Shown here: positions 23,136 through 31,753 of the stretch, in pieces
Numbering within the stretch: the stretch's first letter is position 1
How the letters are laid out: the number at the start of each line of letters is the position of its first letter
Assembly (NCBI GenBank): GCA_009746045.1
Contig: RPFO01000269.1
Location: 1-41,998 of the forward strand
Origin: Mesostigma viride
Taxonomy: Eukaryota; Streptophyta; Mesostigmatophyceae; Mesostigmatales; Mesostigmataceae
Direction of reading: 5' to 3'
Length of the DNA stretch: 41,998 bases
Program-made: the position numbers and the translations under genes
Notes under the pieces: model-generated
The model's input: only the letters and a program-made list of their open reading frames with translations
What the model was told of the DNA's origin: nothing
Database searches by the model: none

Positions 23136-23732
23136 GAGAAAATAAGCTGACTTTTTATCCAGCCAACCTGTGGCTAGCTGCTCTGGTTAGCATGACAAAT
23201 GCTAACATTTACTCAGTGGGAAAGGTGAAGAGACCATTGGAACAGCCTACCTGACGCATGTGCCACCAAAGCATTGTGTCCCGCAAAATGCACACTGCCT
23301 CCTTTCTAACAAGCACGAGCCGCTCTCTTTAGGAGACAGGTGCCAGCTCGTCAGTGTCTGGGGAAAATGATGCCGCTGCTTAGGAAGACCGCGTGAATTT
23401 CCTCGAACACAACTGTCTATAAAGCAAAAGAAATTTCAGAGAAGCATGGAAATAAAAGCATTACACCTTCCCGACAGGTTGCGGGCCACGCGCTGCAGAA
23501 AGCCAGCCACGTCACAGACGATTAACTAGCTAAAAGACACCCAGGAATCCAGCGATGCAGCGCCAGGACCCGCAACTTTCTGGCTGCATCTGGCCGGAAA
23601 GAAGGCAAAAAGCTTACGCTCAACGAGGTAAGAAAGCAGGAAAACGCAAGCTTAAGACGTTTAACACAAGAACGTACCATAACGGGCATTTATTCGTGCC
23701 CAGGCGCACAAGAAAGTCCACCCTTTCATGGA

Positions 23733-24008
23733 GTGGTTGGGCAGTACGCATCGCGCAGGGCTAATGTTATCTTACCGCAAAATGACGGGAAAGGTAAAGA
23801 TAGCAGCGGGAATTTTTACGGCTTTAGAAACATCATTAAACTAGCTTTCCTTACGACCATCAAAACTGGCAACAATCGACAATCAACCCGGCAGGCATCC
23901 AATATACTTTATTCATCCCGACAGAAATTCAGGCCGGACCCCCCCTGCCGATGGCAAAGAAAAAAAGATCGCGACATTATAGATCGCAACCATCCCGCCA
24001 TAAATTAG
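23733..24008 (+). CDS. Right-arm counterpart of the possible arm protein
   Basis: Unrecognised. The frame matches the C-terminal two thirds of the 8331-8729 minus-strand frame, sharing NVILPQNDGKGKDSSGNFYG exactly and SSRQKFRPDPP near the end. It is also open upstream through the NEVRKQE region, but the left-arm ATG is CTG here. The C-terminus is changed and extended after PDPP. It could be a decayed copy or a non-gene. Confidence 0.2.
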   Translation: MVGQYASRRANVILPQNDGKGKDSSGNFYGFRNIIKLAFLTTIKTGNNRQSTRQASNILYSSRQKFRPDPPCRWQRKKDRDIIDRNHPAIN

Positions 24009-24123
24009 AATCAGTAACTAATTTTCTCCAACAATCGAGCATTTCTGCTTTCCGCGTGCCAGATTTGTCACGTTTCGTCTAAAGGCAGTCGCCATGGCCC
24101 CTACCGCAAGGGGTGCGCGCACC

Positions 24124-24621
24124 ATGCCGACATAGCTTTTGGGCCTCAATTTGCACCGAAATTTGGTCCGTACCGTCCAGCTCAGTCGGATTATGTATGT
24201 GGATCGGCCGTGTTGGTTGCATACGCAGGTATATTAATTCTTGCATTCGCCCCGGACCTTCCCCAGGACAGGTCAGGATATAACAATAATTCTTGCATTC
24301 GCCCCCGCCCTTTCCTATGGCCTGGTCAGGTTTGGGCGCGACGCCACTAGCGCGGCGCCCGCGACAGAGTGGCCAGGCTCGAGCACGTTTTCTGGATCCC
24401 AAGCACCGGATTGGACACTGTCCGAGGACTGGACAGGAATTGGCTGACCAATCGGATGCTTGCTCGTCGTCTCCAAAAACATATATATTAAAAATATAAT
24501 TACTTACAGCAGAGTGAAATCACTCAAACCAAAGCAAACGCCCAGCTATAAACCTATATACAGAGCCATGTCAAAGCTCTATACTACGATAAGACCAATG
24601 GAAACGCCTAACGGGAGGAAC
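24124..24621. other. Unassigned spacer right of the palindrome
   Basis: No recognisable gene. ATTCTTGCATTCGCCC occurs twice (about 24236 and 24289), a small direct duplication. The phrase CTCCAAAAACATATATA occurs at about 24472 and again at about 24841, bracketing the LINE-like fragment at 24622-24852; this may be a boundary repeat. Confidence 0.45.
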
Positions 24622-24852
24622 CTAATAGCCCTGCTGCACCGCAAAATCAGCCCGCGTACGGCGGAGCATGATGTCAGCCATGGCCCGAGTCAGCGCCACC
24701 GACAAGCGCTGACGCCAATATGACGTCCAGGTCCGCGCCGACCATGGGGCCCGCTGGCCCTCCAGGTCCAGCCGATCCTCCCGGAGCCGGCAACACTCCT
24801 TGAAGAAGGCGGAGGTCAGGGGCCCCATGGCCCCAAACTCCTCCAAAAACAT
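24622..24852 (-). pseudogene. LINE-like ORF2 C-terminal fragment (tentative)
   Basis: A 76-residue frame with GAMGPLTSAFF, an Arg/Leu-rich middle and YWRQRLSVALTRAMADIM. The pattern resembles the tail that follows reverse transcriptase in LINE ORF2 proteins of plants and algae. No catalytic domain is present, so only a tail could remain. The assignment rests on general resemblance and could be wrong. Confidence 0.3.
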
Positions 24853-25129
24853 ATATAAAGAGCCAAATCGCGCGAACTACGCAAGGATCCTTTAAGCAGC
24901 GTTACTCTGCCGAAATGTCAACCTAGGCCGGTCAAGTGACGCCGAGGTGTTCACCGATAGTTCAGGTCAGCCACAGCGCGCCTTCGAATGTAGGCACGGT
25001 CGCATTTTTTTTTAGGAAATGTAGAATTGTTGTCGACCAGCTACCAACGCCCGACCGGACCCATACAACGGAAACATCAAGGCGATGTGATGTAGGTGTG
25101 TCTGATATGTCATTAATACACAGAGCATC

Positions 25130-25290
25130 GTGAATATAATATATAATATAAATTATATAATATACTATAATTAATATATAATTTTAATTTTATGTTAATT
25201 TTAATGTTATTTCATATAACATAATATAGCATAATATAATATAATATAATATAATATTATATAAAGTAGTATATAAAAAATTAAAATGTA
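25130..25290. repeat. AT-rich low-complexity tract
   Basis: ATAATATAATATA-type repeats with almost no G or C. Nothing else is seen between here and 25500 apart from ordinary unique sequence. Confidence 0.85.
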
Positions 25291-25549
25291 AAAGAAAAAT
25301 ATCTACCTTATTGGGGTTTAATGTTCCTTTCCAGTTCAGCATAAGTACACTCTTGAGTGTGTGCAATGTTTGGTTATACGCCATTGTCTTAAAATAGCAA
25401 CCAATGTAAACCTCCGTCCTAACCACATTTGGATACAATAAAGACATTGATGCCTGACACATAGCATTCATTGCTTGAAATACCATGCATATTTTGTGTC
25501 AATGTTCTGCAGACCACAGCTTCAAGTGGGCATACTTCGCTTTCCTCAA

Positions 25550-26150
25550 TATAATGGCGACATGGCATTTGGTGAAAGTGGTGAGTGCCATGAAGTTGCG
25601 CCGGCCGTCGTTATCCATGACGAACTGAATGGGTTTCGTGCAAATCAAGTTTTTTGTTTTGGTGTTCCAGTTGCGCCGGCCGGCGTTTCCAATGGTATCT
25701 TGCGCGCACTTGCAAAAGCTTGCACGCTTATCAACATTTTGTGTTGGTAAACATTTTATCACCTCTGGGATTTCCGCCTTCACTACCTGAGTTGCTTCTT
25801 TGTGGTTTTCAAATGCAACCGAGTTACGCCGGCCGTCGTTACTCATGACAAATTGTAGGGGTTTTGTGCAAATCACTTTTGTATGGTTTATGTACATGCA
25901 TCCAGTTGCGCCGGCCGGCGTTTCCAATGGTATCTTGCAGTTGCGCAATCAGGCCCCATTACCAAAAGTGTGTTTGTACATCTTTTTTACACCTGAAGGA
26001 TTTCTGCCTGCATATCCTGAGTTGCTTCTTAATGGTTTTTAATTGCGCCCGAGTTACGCCGGCCGTCGTTATTAATGACAAACTGTATGTGTTTCATAAA
26101 ATCACTTTTGTATGGTTTACATGTATCCAGTTGCGCCGGCCGGCGTTATT
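25550..26150. repeat. Tandem array, about 230-bp units with GC-rich hairpins
   Basis: CGCCGGCCGGCG occurs near 25672, 25911 and 26136 and the related CGCCGGCCGTCG near 25601, 25830 and 26058, giving about two and a half units of 225-240 bp. Each unit has the same AT-rich filler (CAAATCACTTTTGTATGG; CCTGAGTTGCTTCTT). A minus-strand open frame across it (25499-25948) repeats a NDGRRN phrase and is probably the repeat itself. The hairpin resembles one in both introns of the gene that starts just downstream. Confidence 0.8.
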
Positions 26151-26293
26151 AATGACGCTTGTCGTTCTTGTTTGATGCCCATCGTTTTCGTCGTGTCTTT
26201 AATGGTGATTATTTATCATTACTCATCCTCAGGGCTTTCGGTGCCGCGGGATTAAGAGGCGAAAAAAATCAGCTGCCGTCTGACCAAAGTCTG

Positions 26294-28466
26294 ATGGCGC
26301 GATCGGGGCGGGGGGCCGTTTCCGACGGTTCGCGTCCCTTGTCCAATGACGACCGGGAGCCTGCACTTCGCGGTCCCCGGAGCGACAAGTACATCGAGAA
26401 CAAGGGGTACAAAATTGCCAATGACATCTTTCCTATCATGGCGGAACGCGTGAAAGCAAACAACCACAGGACGCCAGAGATGAGCGCGGAGGTTCTGTCT
26501 TGCGCAGCTTCAAGACTAAATGCCATGGTGGCGGAGAGCAACGGCATTAAGAAGAGGAAGAACTGTGACGGCGGGCTTCCTGAAAATTGGGCGGAATCTC
26601 TTCGGGATAACATCAAGAAGGCTTTTGGCGACTTGGGAACATCTGAGAAGGATCGTGGGCTTAGGTGGGCCTTGTGTGGACTTGTTACGAAGGCAATGGA
26701 GGGCGTCCCGGACAGGATTGTGGAGCGCGCGTTCGGGATTGACAGGCGCTTTGTCGCAACTGTTCGGGGTCACAGGGATGGAATGGAAGAAGGGGAGGAC
26801 GACCTTTTGATGAGTGCGCCAGAGAGGAGGAGGAGGAAAGACGAGCTTCCGACGGAAGTCATTGCCCTGATACAAGCGTGCTGGAGGGATGATAACTTGA
26901 CGCGGGCGTCTCCGAACATGAAGGATGTTCATTGTGAATGGACCAGAAAGGATTACAAACATACACTAGCGTTTTCGGAGGGTGCGCGCTACTATACTGT
27001 CTCCAAGTCGAAGATTTACGAAGTGTTCATTTCCCGCCATCCGGAGTTGAAGCCACCGCGGCGGATGGACAGTAGGGAGGGGGGGGGGGGGAGGGAGAGG
27101 AGGGTGTGAGGGGGGAAATCAGGTGATTTTGGAGACGGAGGCAGGGATGTCAATGCTACGCACGAATCAGAAGAGCACAGTTCATGTGGGATACACTACT
27201 TTTTGCAAGCATATGCCCGCATGCGTCAAGGGGCGGTGGAAAATGCGGAACTTGTGCGCATGCCAGCACCACACTACCATGCAGTCCATGGTTGGGGGGT
27301 TGGCCAAATTTCGTGCAACTTTTCATGCCAGATGCGAGTGCGGACCTGAATGCCACGCGTGCGATCATGGTAGCCAGCTCGACGTGGGGTCGTCCGTGCC
27401 CACATGTTCCATTTTCAAAGCCACTCACACGACAGAGTGGGTGAACAAGTTTACTTGTGAGGTGGAGGGGATGAGGGAGGGGGGAGGTTCGAGGTCGTCT
27501 GTGGGGTCGTCGCGGCCGCAGGTTCAGCCTTTTCAGGGCGAACTTGAGGATCTGCCCATGCATGGGAGGGTGCTGGACGACGAGGAAGGGGTGCCCGATC
27601 ATGACCTGGGCGAGGAGTTGGGGGTTTGCTCGATCCGGCGTAAGGCTTGTGTGTTGGGCACTTGCCTGGCTCCCAAGTGTGGAATTCGGAACTTCATGTT
27701 ATGCGAACGGGAGGAGGCTTCCAACCACCTGATTTCATGGACCAGATACGAGATGCAGGATGTGCCGCCGGGTGCGGTTCTTGGGCCAGAGGTAATTTTT
27801 AGTGGAGTGGTTGCGCCCCAAGGCGTTTCTTTTGCAATGTTTCCTGAAGTTCTTGGGCCAGAGGTAATTTTTAGTGGAGTGGTTGCGCCCCAAGGCGTTT
27901 CTTTTTCAATTTTTCCTGAGGTCCTGTCTTTTTTCTTTCTACAGGTCATTGGTGGGTCGAAGTTGATGTCTTTTCTGTATGTGCACACTGCGCATATGCA
28001 GGACGACTGTGACGAGATCGCAAAGGCTGGTGGGCAGCGATTGACGCAAGTCGACGTCAAGTCCACACCAACGGAGCTAAAGGAGGCAATTGTGGACAAG
28101 TGGCCGGACTTCATCCAGCATTGCTTCAACGCGTGGTGGCAAGCGGACGCCTCCAAGGAATGTCTCTCAAGGATGCGGGTGGGGGACCTTGTATGCCACA
28201 CAGATTACGCCGAGAACTACCAGTCTTACACCTATCACAATCTCCAAGCACAGTATTGGCATCCAGTCACATTCGTCCTTATGCCCTGGATCGTGCGCTA
28301 CTTGGATCCAGCGTCGGGAAAGGTCGTGAGAAGGGAGTTTCACTTCATCGGACAGGGCGGAATGAAAAGGGACGGGCGGGCCCTCCGTTTTGCTATCCTC
28401 AAAATCCTGGCGACACTACGGTCAGAAGGGGTAGAGGTGAAGCGCTTCATTGGGTGGTCGGACAAT
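26294..28466 (+). CDS. 5' part of a transposase-like gene, cut by an LTR element
   Basis: This belongs to a family of uncharacterised proteins seen in many invertebrate and protist genomes, probably DDE transposases; the superfamily is not assigned. ATG 26294 is the first good start. The N-terminal part is basic. In the middle, an FCKHMPACV stretch is followed by a cysteine pair and CQHH (27205-27290), then a second cysteine cluster (CECGPECHAC). A first likely catalytic Asp lies in HTDYAENY (D at 28203-28205) and a second in GWSDN just before the break. The frame shifts +1 at the G13 run 27079-27091, so the upstream frame (stop at 27107-27109) and downstream frame must be read together. A phase-0 intron (27792-27944) is included. 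Coding stops being host sequence at 28466, where the LTR element begins. Confidence 0.65.
27792..27944 (+). other. Intron 1, with an internal duplication
   Basis: Donor GAG|GTAATT and acceptor TTTCTACAG|GTC, 153 bp, phase 0. Because 153 is a multiple of three and no stop occurs, the frame reads straight through. A segment of about 72 bp that includes the exon end and donor (CTTGGGCCAGAG|GTAATTTTTAG) is present twice, at about 27779 and 27851, so a second donor could add 24 codons. It contains GTTGCGCCCCAAGGCGTTTC twice. Confidence 0.65.
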
Positions 28467-28939
28467 AGTTAGTCTCCATGCTTTGCTGTAGACTAAGTCT
28501 CAAAGGCATTGTGAATACAACGTATGAATAAGCCTTGTAAACCTACGTTGGTATGTGAATATAAATACCACGTGGGCTATACAGATAGGAATGCTAGTCG
28601 AGTCGCATACGTTTCCCTAGATAGGTACTTTGGGTACTGAGGTACGTGACAGATGTCAGTACCCAGTATACGTAGTGTCCTGTCATTGGACGGTACTAGA
28701 GTATCCTAGATAGGGACCGTACTGCAGCGTGCATTGATTTGTGATCGCACGATGCAGTGACTAGACTGCTACCTGTCATCGTGTGGCCTCGGGCCAACGG
28801 TCTGCACCCAACGGTCACTGGCGGCGCAGCCGGTGAGAGGAACGTTGATAAAGGGTAAACCTATTTTCTAATGAACCAAGCAATTCATTGCTCCAAGCCT
28901 TCAGTGTTCTCAAGCAATATATCCCACCGCATTCTAACT
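28467..28939 (+). repeat. 5' LTR of the second retrotransposon
   Basis: Begins AGTTAGTCTCC and ends GCATTCTAACT. Near-identical to 35642-36114. Contains a TATA-like box and G-box (28560-28574) that would suit a promoter. Confidence 0.93.
28560..28574 (+). promoter_or_regulatory. TATA box and G-box in the 5' LTR
   Basis: TATAAATA (28560-28567) is followed at once by CACGTG (28569-28574). A TATA box about 400 bp before the Gag start suits LTR-driven transcription. Placement of the G-box just downstream is unusual; its role is inferred. Confidence 0.45.
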
Positions 28940-28957
28940 TGAATTTTATTTGCTACC

Positions 28958-31753
28958 ATGGCTATCACGAACAAGAATGTCGCTAAGAAGCTTACCTACA
29001 ACGAGGATGATGATGGGCAGGATCGGCGGATGCCCAGAGACAACAACAAGAAGCCGGCTGGCGATGCGGCCATTTCCAAGAAAAAGAAAAAGAACAAAAA
29101 GACTCACAATGGTTGCCAGGACGAGGGGACGGCGGCTGCAAAGCCGACCGACCTACCCCCCTCCCCTGCGAGGCCGGAGGCCGAGACGGCTCCCCCCGGG
29201 GAGACCGGCTTACCCTCGACTCCGGCGGCCGCCCCAGCCGCAACCACGGCTGGCGCGGCCATGGCTGCGGAGACCTCGGTGGTAAACCCCACTGAGGCTC
29301 CACAGTCCGGCCCCACGTTGCCATCTCTTCGGGAGCGTATGCCCCGTCAGACGGCCTCGGTGGCACCGGACGGGACGATTACCTTTCGTCCCGCCACATC
29401 AAACCTTAATGTCCCTTTCGCCCAGGGACATAACCACATTGAGCTAACGTTTGGGCGACCCTCTGCGTCCCTTCTTCGCAAGAAGAAGGACATGGAGAGT
29501 ATTAAACTCGCACGGGTGGTGCGAAAACCTGTGGAACCCATCGCCGGACAACCAATGTCCGACGATGAGGTATCCGACACTGCCAGTCTCCCCGATGGGG
29601 AGACTGAGATCAATCTTACCCCAGCGCTCCTGGCGGTCGAGCAGGCCGCGCTGGTGGCAAATGAAGAACGCCGAGAGCGGCAGCGGGACCGAGAGGTCCG
29701 CCGAGAGGCGGCTTTTCGGCTCGCCGCTAAGCGGCAAGAATATGAAGAGGAAGCCGCCCGTCGCCTGGCTACCCACCAGGCGATGGCGGACGCGTACCGC
29801 GAGGCCACCCAGCGGTTACGTGACCTCTTAAAAAATGCTGACTATCCCATGCACTATGCGGACAGTCAAGACCTGGCCGAGCTTGCTCGGTCAGCACACT
29901 TTAAAACCATGTCCTCCATCACCCAAGCCAGGGTCACGGAGGCCATCTTGGCCAAACATGGGGTGGTAGCTGAAGAAGCCCCCCCGCTGGAAACCACCAG
30001 CAAGAAACCCTCTCCCCCCCAACCCCTGCAGTACAAGGAGGGACTGCTGGCCCTGGGCGCGAGGAAGGGCAAAGAGGCGGACTGTCCAGTCCGGCCTGCT
30101 ATGATCATGGGAGAACCACTCCCTGACATACCCGAGGATGAGGCTGCTTTTCAGGCAGCCCTCCGGGAGCATGAGGTACGCAAGGAGATGAAGCGTCTCA
30201 TGCGGGAGGAGGCCAGGAGGAGAGCAGAGGCAGACACCCCTGCCCGCCCCTCCACCGATGGGGCTGGACCCAGTGGGGTTACCCGGACACCCCCGGGCTC
30301 CCCCAGGGCCACCATGACCCCCCCTCCCCCTCCCCCACCACCCCAGGTTCGCCCTGTGGGTTGGGGCCCCCTCCCAAACCAGGGGGGGTGGCCAGGACCC
30401 CAGGAGGCCCTGGGGGGAGGTGCAGAGGTGCCACAGGCACCCAACAGGCCTGCTGAGGCCCCCCCAAGGAGCGGGGATGTCCTGGAACAGCTCGCCATTC
30501 TCCAGGCCCAGCTGGCCTCGTTGCAAGATCAGCAGTTAACAGCTAACCAGCTGCAAACTGTCGAGGGCCTGCGCGCCCTGATGTCGCGGTATGAGCGGGG
30601 GACCATCAACCTGGACCCCACCCGCCTGCAACAAGCAACCGACAGCTTCTTGAGGGCCAACCCCCCTCTCACAGGTGTGTTTAACCCTCATAAAAAGGAA
30701 TCCAAAATCAATATTGCTGGCTTGCCTGAGGGTCACACTGTTGAACAAGCTAAGCAATTTGTTTTTGCTTTGGAGTATGGGATGGAAGGTCTTAACCTTA
30801 GACATCAGTTTAAGGCTCTCAGGGCCTCCTCCACATTCCATCAATCATCTCCTGCAATCAGAGCATTGATTCAAACCTATCAGGAACGTACCCTGACACC
30901 TGAAGCAGCCATTGAACAGTGGCCTACCTTTATCACTGATCTGAAACAGCTAGTGCTTACCAATAACCACATGGAAGCAGTAGAACGTTTCAACTGGCTT
31001 GCTGCATATAAGGTGAACAAGAATAACCTCTCTGGGGATGCAAAAACATACAGGGTAATGATTGAGAAAGACCTTGAGCTTCTCAAGCTCCAACCAAGGT
31101 ATCTCATCCACACCTGGCTAACAAAAGCTAATTTGCAACCTTCTGTCCTGGCTACCCTGCTTACAGGCCTCAAGTCCCTCTGGGACAACTTCAGAGCTGC
31201 CATGCTCTATATCGAGGAGGCAGTGGACCCCCTGGGTACTGGCAACAACCAGGCCCAGGACCCCAAGGTCCAGGGTGTCCAAGGCCACAAACGCAAGGGG
31301 CAGGCCAGCCAGGGGGGGCACCCAAGACCCACAAGTCCTCCCACCAAGGGGGCAGTGGCTCTCAGGGGCGTGGCAACACGTGGCACCGTGTGCCCCTGCA
31401 TGGCAACCCCAACAACAACAACAACAACAACAACAACAGGTCCCAGCAGGGCAACAATAACAACAGGTCCCAACAGGGCCAAAACAACAACAACAACAGG
31501 TCCCAGCAGGGCCAGAACCGGTCCCAGCAGGGAAACAACAACAACAACAACACAACAACAACCAGCCTGGCAACCCTGGGGGGTCCATAAGGTGCCTGAG
31601 GTGCTTCCAACGAGGGCACGCACGGCACAACTGCCCCAACAACGACTCCCTGGCCAACGGGGTGGATCTCTGCCCGGGCTGCTGGCACGCACGTCATCCC
31701 CTGGGGCCTCCAGGCAGCCGTTGCAACAGGCCTCGCTACCCAAATCAATGTGA
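28958..31753 (+). CDS. gag: Gag of the second retrotransposon (very long)
   Basis: Starts at ATG 28958, 19 bp after the LTR. The N-terminal 330 residues are basic, then Pro/Ala-rich, then a charged coiled-coil-like stretch (about 225-300). A proline-rich region with PPPPPPPP (about 455) precedes a capsid-like section from about 505 to 770 (LEQLAILQAQLASLQ; FVFALEYGMEGLNLRHQF). At over 770 residues it is much longer than a typical Copia Gag. From the G7 run near 31310 the real coding appears one frame back, giving an Asn/Gln-rich tail. The Thr-rich and later residues in this frame are probably out of frame. No homology beyond its position and knuckle supports the capsid call. Confidence 0.75.
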   Translation: MAITNKNVAKKLTYNEDDDGQDRRMPRDNNKKPAGDAAISKKKKKNKKTHNGCQDEGTAAAKPTDLPPSPARPEAETAPPGETGLPSTPAAAPAATTAGAAMAAETSVVNPTEAPQSGPTLPSLRERMPRQTASVAPDGTITFRPATSNLNVPFAQGHNHIELTFGRPSASLLRKKKDMESIKLARVVRKPVEPIAGQPMSDDEVSDTASLPDGETEINLTPALLAVEQAALVANEERRERQRDREVRREAAFRLAAKRQEYEEEAARRLATHQAMADAYREATQRLRDLLKNADYPMHYADSQDLAELARSAHFKTMSSITQARVTEAILAKHGVVAEEAPPLETTSKKPSPPQPLQYKEGLLALGARKGKEADCPVRPAMIMGEPLPDIPEDEAAFQAALREHEVRKEMKRLMREEARRRAEADTPARPSTDGAGPSGVTRTPPGSPRATMTPPPPPPPPQVRPVGWGPLPNQGGWPGPQEALGGGAEVPQAPNRPAEAPPRSGDVLEQLAILQAQLASLQDQQLTANQLQTVEGLRALMSRYERGTINLDPTRLQQATDSFLRANPPLTGVFNPHKKESKINIAGLPEGHTVEQAKQFVFALEYGMEGLNLRHQFKALRASSTFHQSSPAIRALIQTYQERTLTPEAAIEQWPTFITDLKQLVLTNNHMEAVERFNWLAAYKVNKNNLSGDAKTYRVMIEKDLELLKLQPRYLIHTWLTKANLQPSVLATLLTGLKSLWDNFRAAMLYIEEAVDPLGTGNNQAQDPKVQGVQGHKRKGQASQGGHPRPTSPPTKGAVALRGVATRGTVCPCMATPTTTTTTTTTGPSRATITTGPNRAKTTTTTGPSRARTGPSRETTTTTTQQQPAWQPWGVHKVPEVLPTRARTAQLPQQRLPGQRGGSLPGLLARTSSPGASRQPLQQASLPKSM

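Larger units (their letters stand above)
8187..24123. mobile_element. Giant palindromic element, about 15.9 kb, with satellite core
   Basis: The left end GGTGCGCGCACCCCTTGCGG (8187) is matched in reverse complement by the right end at 24123, and landmarks mirror each other inward: outer unique arm, TATA-like site, minisatellite, 270-bp spacer, satellite. Homology stops abruptly outside both ends. The core is asymmetric: about 1 kb of satellite on the left, about 10.4 kb on the right. The plan resembles Foldback-type transposons, whose long inverted repeats contain tandem arrays, but the size and lack of a transposase make the class uncertain. A palindromic chromosomal satellite domain is the alternative. 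A 10-bp direct repeat (8162-8171 and 24167-24176) may be a target duplication, though it sits 15 and 43 bp away from the mirror ends. Confidence 0.8.
21869..24123. repeat. Right arm of the giant palindrome
   Basis: Reverse complement of 8187-10439. The spacer (21870-22140), minisatellite and inner unique zone (to about 23480) match the left arm almost perfectly. From about 23483 outward the arms differ often, for example ATTAACTAGCTAAAAGAC here where the left arm reads AACTTGCTTAAAAACAT. It ends GGTGCGCGCACC at 24112-24123. Confidence 0.85.

Noticed and set aside
25499-25948. Minus-strand 149-codon frame with repeated NDGRRN
   Set aside because: It tracks the 230-bp tandem repeat and its hairpin; repeats in it follow the DNA unit. 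I could not find a domain, so I keep it as repeat only.
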